Of a DNA stretch of 9,818 nucleotides, positions 7,055-9,818 are shown piece after piece (position 1 is the stretch's first letter; each line of letters starts with the position of its first letter). A program made the translations under genes and the position numbers. The notes below the pieces were generated by a model that ran no database searches, was not told where the DNA came from, and saw nothing but the letters and a program-made list of their open reading frames with translations. Location of the stretch: assembly GCA_045576895.1 (NCBI GenBank), contig JAZNHI010000250.1, positions 1 through 9,818 on the forward strand. The letters are read 5' to 3'. The stretch comes from UBA3792 sp045576895. GTDB taxonomy: Bacteria; Bacillota; Clostridia; Christensenellales; CAG-138.

Positions 7055-7082
7055 AGTATACCATATTTTCAGGATTTGTGAA
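7055..7082 (-). promoter_or_regulatory. Promoter of the DUF2156 operon
   Basis: On the minus strand there is -35 TTCACA (7077-7082), a 16-nt spacer and -10 TATACT (7055-7060). The start of transcription is expected near 7048, giving a leader of about 11 nt that contains AAGGAG (7043-7048) before the ATG at 7037. Unlike the other promoters here, it has a clear Shine-Dalgarno. Confidence 0.65.
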
Positions 7083-7108
7083 GCCCGAAAAAAAAGCCTC
7101 CGCCGGCA

Positions 7109-7137
7109 TTGACGGACGCGGAAAAAACGTGTAGAAT
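7109..7137 (+). promoter_or_regulatory. Promoter of the HAD phosphatase gene
   Basis: -35 TTGACG (7109-7114), a 17-nt spacer and -10 TAGAAT (7132-7137) make a strong sigma-A-type match. The ATG at 7146 is only 8 nt from the -10 and no Shine-Dalgarno precedes it, so the mRNA is probably leaderless or has a leader of 1-3 nt. Confidence 0.7.
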
Positions 7138-7145
7138 GTGCGAGT

Positions 7146-7826
7146 ATGGAACAAATGAAGCAAAACAACAATCGATTCAAGCTGGTCGCGTTCGATCTGG
7201 ACGGCACGATCTGCAATACGCTTTCGGACATTGCGTCCTCGCTGAACCGTGCGCTCGCCGCGCTCGGGTTTCCCACCTATTCGGATGAAGGCGTTTCCGG
7301 TCTCATCGGCAAGAGCATCGTCTGGATGTGCAAAAACGCCGTGCCGCAGGACCGCTTTGAGGCGTGGACCGACGTGCGCGACGGCTTCCTCGCCGACTAC
7401 GCCGAGCACCTCTGCGACACGACCGTGCCGTACCCGGAGATGCCCGAAATGCTGCATGCGCTGAAAGCGCGCGGCATCACGCTCGCGGTCGTCACGAACA
7501 AGCCCGACCCGCACGCGAAGAAGATGATCCGCACGCTTTTCCCCGAAGAAGGGCTCTTTGCCGTCGTGCAGGGACAGTGCGCGGACTATCCCGTGAAGCC
7601 CGATCCGACGATGCTCGACGTCGTGCGCGAATCGCTCGGGTTTACCCGCGAAGAAACGCTGTATCTCGGCGATATGGACGTTGACCTGCAGTTTGCAAAA
7701 AACGCCGGGCTCACCTGCGTCGGCTGCGGCTGGGGCTATCGCGGCGAAGCGTTCCTCAAGGAAGCGGGCGCGTCGCACGTGATCTCGCATCCTCTGGAGC
7801 TTCTGGAGATCATCGACACGCTTTAA
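7146..7826 (+). CDS. HAD-superfamily phosphatase, phosphoglycolate phosphatase type
   Basis: This 226-residue cytoplasmic HAD subfamily IA hydrolase is complete and of normal length. Motif I FDLDGT (16-21) provides the nucleophile Asp17 and the acid/base Asp19, with a helical cap after it (about 24-90). Motif II is VVTNKP (115-120). Motif III lysine is Lys151 in VKPDP, and motif IV GDMDVD (175-180) provides Asp176 and Asp180. The pattern fits Gph-like phosphoglycolate phosphatases and the related pyrophosphatase PpaX. HAD proteins are promiscuous, so the true substrate is open. It stands alone, divergent from the DUF2156 operon and convergent with the serpin gene. A second ATG three codons downstream (7155) has no Shine-Dalgarno either, so the first is kept. 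Confidence 0.88.
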   Translation: MEQMKQNNNRFKLVAFDLDGTICNTLSDIASSLNRALAALGFPTYSDEGVSGLIGKSIVWMCKNAVPQDRFEAWTDVRDGFLADYAEHLCDTTVPYPEMPEMLHALKARGITLAVVTNKPDPHAKKMIRTLFPEEGLFAVVQGQCADYPVKPDPTMLDVVRESLGFTREETLYLGDMDVDLQFAKNAGLTCVGCGWGYRGEAFLKEAGASHVISHPLELLEIIDTL

Positions 7827-7870
7827 TCGGGAAGCGGCGGATTTGTCTGTATCATATCTATACAAAGAAC

Positions 7871-7900
7871 AACCGGAGAAGGCGATATCCTCCGGTTTTT
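7871..7900 (+). terminator. Rho-independent terminator of the HAD gene
   Basis: The inverted repeat AACCGGAG (7871-7878) / CTCCGGTT (7890-7897) with an 11-nt loop is followed by a T-run (7896-7900), 44 nt after the HAD stop. Read on the minus strand the same stem is followed by a weaker T-rich stretch (TTGTTCTTT), so it may also end the serpin transcript. No better terminator was seen for the serpin gene in 7827-7956. Confidence 0.8.
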
Positions 7901-7956
7901 GCTTCCTGTGAAAATGTCCGTCAACGAAAAAATCCGTGATCCGAAGGCGTTCTCCG

Positions 7957-9393
7957 TCAGCCGATATTCCGGATGATGCCGGAGAAGAGAACGGAACCGT
8001 CTCTGCCGGTGATAAGGAACAGGAAAGGTCTGTCCAGAACAAAGTCGATTTCATCGTCCGGCTCCGCCGCGCCTGTTGCCATATCGAGCGCCGTATATGC
8101 CGCGCCGGTCACGCCCTGCTCGTCGATCTCCACCATCGCGGCATGTTCCGCCGCGCTCAGGTAAAGGTCGTCCCGGTCTGTCGTCAGCGGCGTAAAGTCC
8201 GCAAGCGCGGGATCCAAAGCGTCCGTCAGCCCAAGCGATTGAATGATCTCCAAAAGATCCGTCCGGCTTGACGCCTGAAATTTCGGGACGGAAAGACGGA
8301 CCAAAGGCGAAGACCATTTTTCGCTGTCCCCGGAGTATCTCGTCGCGGCAAGCAGCTCGGGATCGGCGGCAAGCGCGTTGACGTCGACGCCCTCCTTCGG
8401 CAGGAAGAAATACATCGAGCCGCTGTCGAAAAGATTCAGACCGACCGAGGTGAACGTATCCGTCCGGTATACGCCGAGCATGTCGGTCCTGTGCATCATG
8501 TCCACGGTCGTGTCGCCGGTCGTGCCGTGGAAGACCTCCTGCGTTGTGTTGCCGGGCAGAAACAGTTCGGTCCACTGCGCCTTATAATAGATCGTCGATA
8601 CGATCTCCAGAACGGTCGCCGGATCGAGCTTCATTTCCTTGACATACTCGTGCAAAAGCCCGCCGGTATGTTTGTCCGTCCATTCTTGCAGCGCCTCGTC
8701 CATTTCCGGCGATCCCGGCGTTCCGCAGAAGGAGGACGCATAATACTGCTCGGAAAGACGCGCCAGCGTCTCGTCGTGATACCGGTATTTGCCGTTCAGC
8801 CATAGCGAATTTGCAAGCAGGCTTTTGAGAACGGGCGTGTCCGCGTAATTGCCTTCCCACAGCACGGAAACGTTGGATCGCAGCGTCTCGATGTCGGGCG
8901 TGCCGAGCATGTCCAGAACCTGTTGCCGTGTATTCCCGTCCGAAACCTCCGCGAGCATTGCAAACGTGATATAGATATTGATCGGCGAACAGACCGTGTT
9001 TTCCTCTCCGGAGGGAAGGATTTCCCGCATGATCGTCGCGTAATAGCCGTCGATCCCGTTCTGCAGATCTTCGGATGCTTTCACCTTCGTCCGGTACGCA
9101 TTCCACCAGTTCCAATGCTCGTCGCCGTGCAGGAAGGCTTGCGCGTCGAGATTCGCCGCGACCGGCGCGGGATATGCCGCCGATACGGTTTTCACGCTGC
9201 CTTCCGCCTGTTTCCGATTTCTCTTTCCTAGCGCGGGGATCCCCACGATCGCGCCGACCAGAATTGCGGCGCATGCGGCGATCGCCGTCCACTTTGCCCA
9301 TGCGGGCGTTTTGTGCCGCTTGTATTCCTTTGCCTTTCCGACATCGGTTTCATCCATGTTTCCCAATGCCTCGAACAGTTCTTCCTTCTTCAT
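7957..9393 (-). CDS. Membrane-anchored serpin fused to a sigma-partner-like N-terminus
   Basis: This 478-residue protein has a cytoplasmic N-terminus of about 34 residues (MKKEELFEALGNMDETDV...), a single membrane helix at about 36-55, a linker, and a full serpin domain at about 110-478 facing outwards. Serpins are suicide inhibitors that trap a protease by a large fold change. Serpin hallmarks are CSPINIYITFAMLAEVSDGNT (135-155), STIYYKAQW (266-274), VDMMHR (297-302), LPKEG (331-335), the hinge region EIDEQGVTGAAYTA (422-435) and RPFLFLITG (455-463). The reactive loop is complete, with small residues near the likely P1 site (DMATGAA, 437-443), which hints at an elastase- or subtilisin-like target. 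The ATG overlaps the sigma-factor stop by 4 nt (ATGA), with AAAGGGGA 8 nt upstream, so translation is coupled. The N-terminus resembles that of clostridial proteins encoded next to ECF sigma factors. The serpin call is firm; an anti-sigma role is inference. Confidence 0.92.
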   Translation of the reverse strand: MKKEELFEALGNMDETDVGKAKEYKRHKTPAWAKWTAIAACAAILVGAIVGIPALGKRNRKQAEGSVKTVSAAYPAPVAANLDAQAFLHGDEHWNWWNAYRTKVKASEDLQNGIDGYYATIMREILPSGEENTVCSPINIYITFAMLAEVSDGNTRQQVLDMLGTPDIETLRSNVSVLWEGNYADTPVLKSLLANSLWLNGKYRYHDETLARLSEQYYASSFCGTPGSPEMDEALQEWTDKHTGGLLHEYVKEMKLDPATVLEIVSTIYYKAQWTELFLPGNTTQEVFHGTTGDTTVDMMHRTDMLGVYRTDTFTSVGLNLFDSGSMYFFLPKEGVDVNALAADPELLAATRYSGDSEKWSSPLVRLSVPKFQASSRTDLLEIIQSLGLTDALDPALADFTPLTTDRDDLYLSAAEHAAMVEIDEQGVTGAAYTALDMATGAAEPDDEIDFVLDRPFLFLITGRDGSVLFSGIIRNIG

Positions 9394-9818
9394 ACGTCAA
9401 ATCCCCTTTCGATCAGATCCCGTTTCAGCTTTTGCCGGATGCGGCTCAGCGTCACGGACACATTGTTTGCGCTCGTCCGAAAGCGTTCCGCGATGTCCGA
9501 AACGCTGTCCGCGTACCAGTAGCGCAGAATAAACATGTATCGCTGTTCCTTCGGCAGGCGAGAAAGAAACCGGTCGATCTCCTCTTTCAGTTCTGTTTCC
9601 TCCCACCGGCGTTCCGTATCGTCGCTGCCGGAAACGCATTCCGCGAGCTCATCCAATACGATGTCGAGACTCCCGCCGCCGCGCTTTTCCCGGTGAAGCT
9701 TTCTGAATCGGTCAAATGAGAGGTTTCTTGTGATCTTTCCGAGAAAGACGGACAGCACGGACGGCTTGTGCGGCGGCATCGCGTTCCACGCGCGGAGCCA
9801 TGTATCGTTGACGCATTC
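9390..9818 (-). CDS. ECF-type RNA polymerase sigma factor, partial (5' end outside window)
   Basis: The frame is open from the window edge for 142 residues to a TGA at 9390-9392. An in-frame ATG at 9779 is not the start, since conserved codons continue upstream of it. The visible part begins inside sigma region 2 with ECVNDTWLRAWNAMPPHKP (1-19) and FLGKITRNLSFDRFRK (25-40), which form the core-binding and -10 recognition helices. After a linker, region 4 follows (about 78-142), with LPKEQRYMFILRYWY and the helix-turn-helix SVSDIAERFRTSANNVSVTL (105-124) that reads the -35. ECF sigma factors direct core polymerase to stress or envelope regulons and are usually held by a partner encoded next to them; here the partner position is taken by the membrane serpin, with a 4-nt overlap. 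The promoter lies outside the window. Confidence 0.93.
   Translation of the reverse strand, partial: ECVNDTWLRAWNAMPPHKPSVLSVFLGKITRNLSFDRFRKLHREKRGGGSLDIVLDELAECVSGSDDTERRWEETELKEEIDRFLSRLPKEQRYMFILRYWYADSVSDIAERFRTSANNVSVTLSRIRQKLKRDLIERGFDV

Noticed and set aside
7085..7110. Run of eight A (7088-7095) next to a GC-rich stretch, looking like a minus-strand terminator
   Set aside because: The GC-rich part can pair only 3-4 bp, and no minus-strand gene ends there; it lies in a divergent promoter region.
7842..7866. Imperfect inverted repeat (TGTAT / ATACA) after the HAD stop, operator-like
   Set aside because: The arms are only 5 bp, AT-rich, and sit between convergent genes with no promoter nearby, so chance is the simpler explanation.
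7925..7956. T-run on the minus strand just after the serpin stop, as a separate serpin terminator
   Set aside because: The only stem before it (ATCCG / CGGAT) is 5 bp with a loop of more than 25 nt, too weak to call.
7053..8054. A 333-codon minus-strand frame opposite the HAD gene
   Set aside because: It begins inside the serpin gene and runs antisense through all HAD motifs and the HAD terminator; there is no domain signature.

Overview
The window looks like a chromosomal segment of a GC-rich, endospore-forming member of the Bacillota, most likely class Clostridia. The evidence is a SpoIID lytic transglycosylase, a DnaD-domain protein paired with a DnaC-type helicase loader, a Gram-positive-style parvulin-like lipoprotein, and an ECF sigma factor coupled to a membrane-anchored partner whose N-terminus (MKKEELFEALG...) is typical of clostridial sigma-linked proteins. 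Genus-level placement is not possible from sequence alone. There are no insertion sequences, tRNAs, rRNAs, CRISPR arrays or phage genes.

Layout. (1) At 1-927, minus strand, lies most of spoIID; its C-terminus is beyond the left edge. (2) At 1035-3945, plus strand, is a tight three-gene operon with stop/start overlaps: a DnaD-domain replication initiation protein, a DnaC-like AAA+ helicase loader, and rsmI (16S rRNA C1402 2'-O-methyltransferase). (3) A perfect 15-bp inverted repeat at 3951-3981 with T-runs on both sides serves as a shared bidirectional terminator. (4) At 3994-7037, minus strand, is a second operon in the order DUF2156 (GNAT-like, related to the lysylphosphatidylglycerol synthase C-terminal domain), sugar-phosphate-type nucleotidyltransferase, and SurA/PrsA-like lipoprotein. 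(5) At 7146-7826, plus strand, is a single HAD phosphatase of the phosphoglycolate phosphatase type with its own promoter and terminator. (6) At 7957-9818, minus strand, an ECF sigma factor (5' end outside the window) overlaps by 4 nt a gene for a membrane-anchored serpin.

How it works together. Groups 1 to 3 are housekeeping: sporulation engulfment, replication restart or initiation, and ribosome modification. Group 4 suggests an envelope-related pathway of unknown product. Group 6 is the most interesting: a serpin, which traps proteases irreversibly, is fused behind a short cytoplasmic N-terminus and one transmembrane helix and is translationally coupled to an ECF sigma factor. This could be a protease-sensing transcriptional switch. 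A second theme is transcriptional. Three of the four operon 5' ends visible here have a -10 box only 6-8 nt from the ATG and no Shine-Dalgarno, which predicts leaderless mRNAs, while internal genes and the DUF2156 gene have ordinary Shine-Dalgarno sites.
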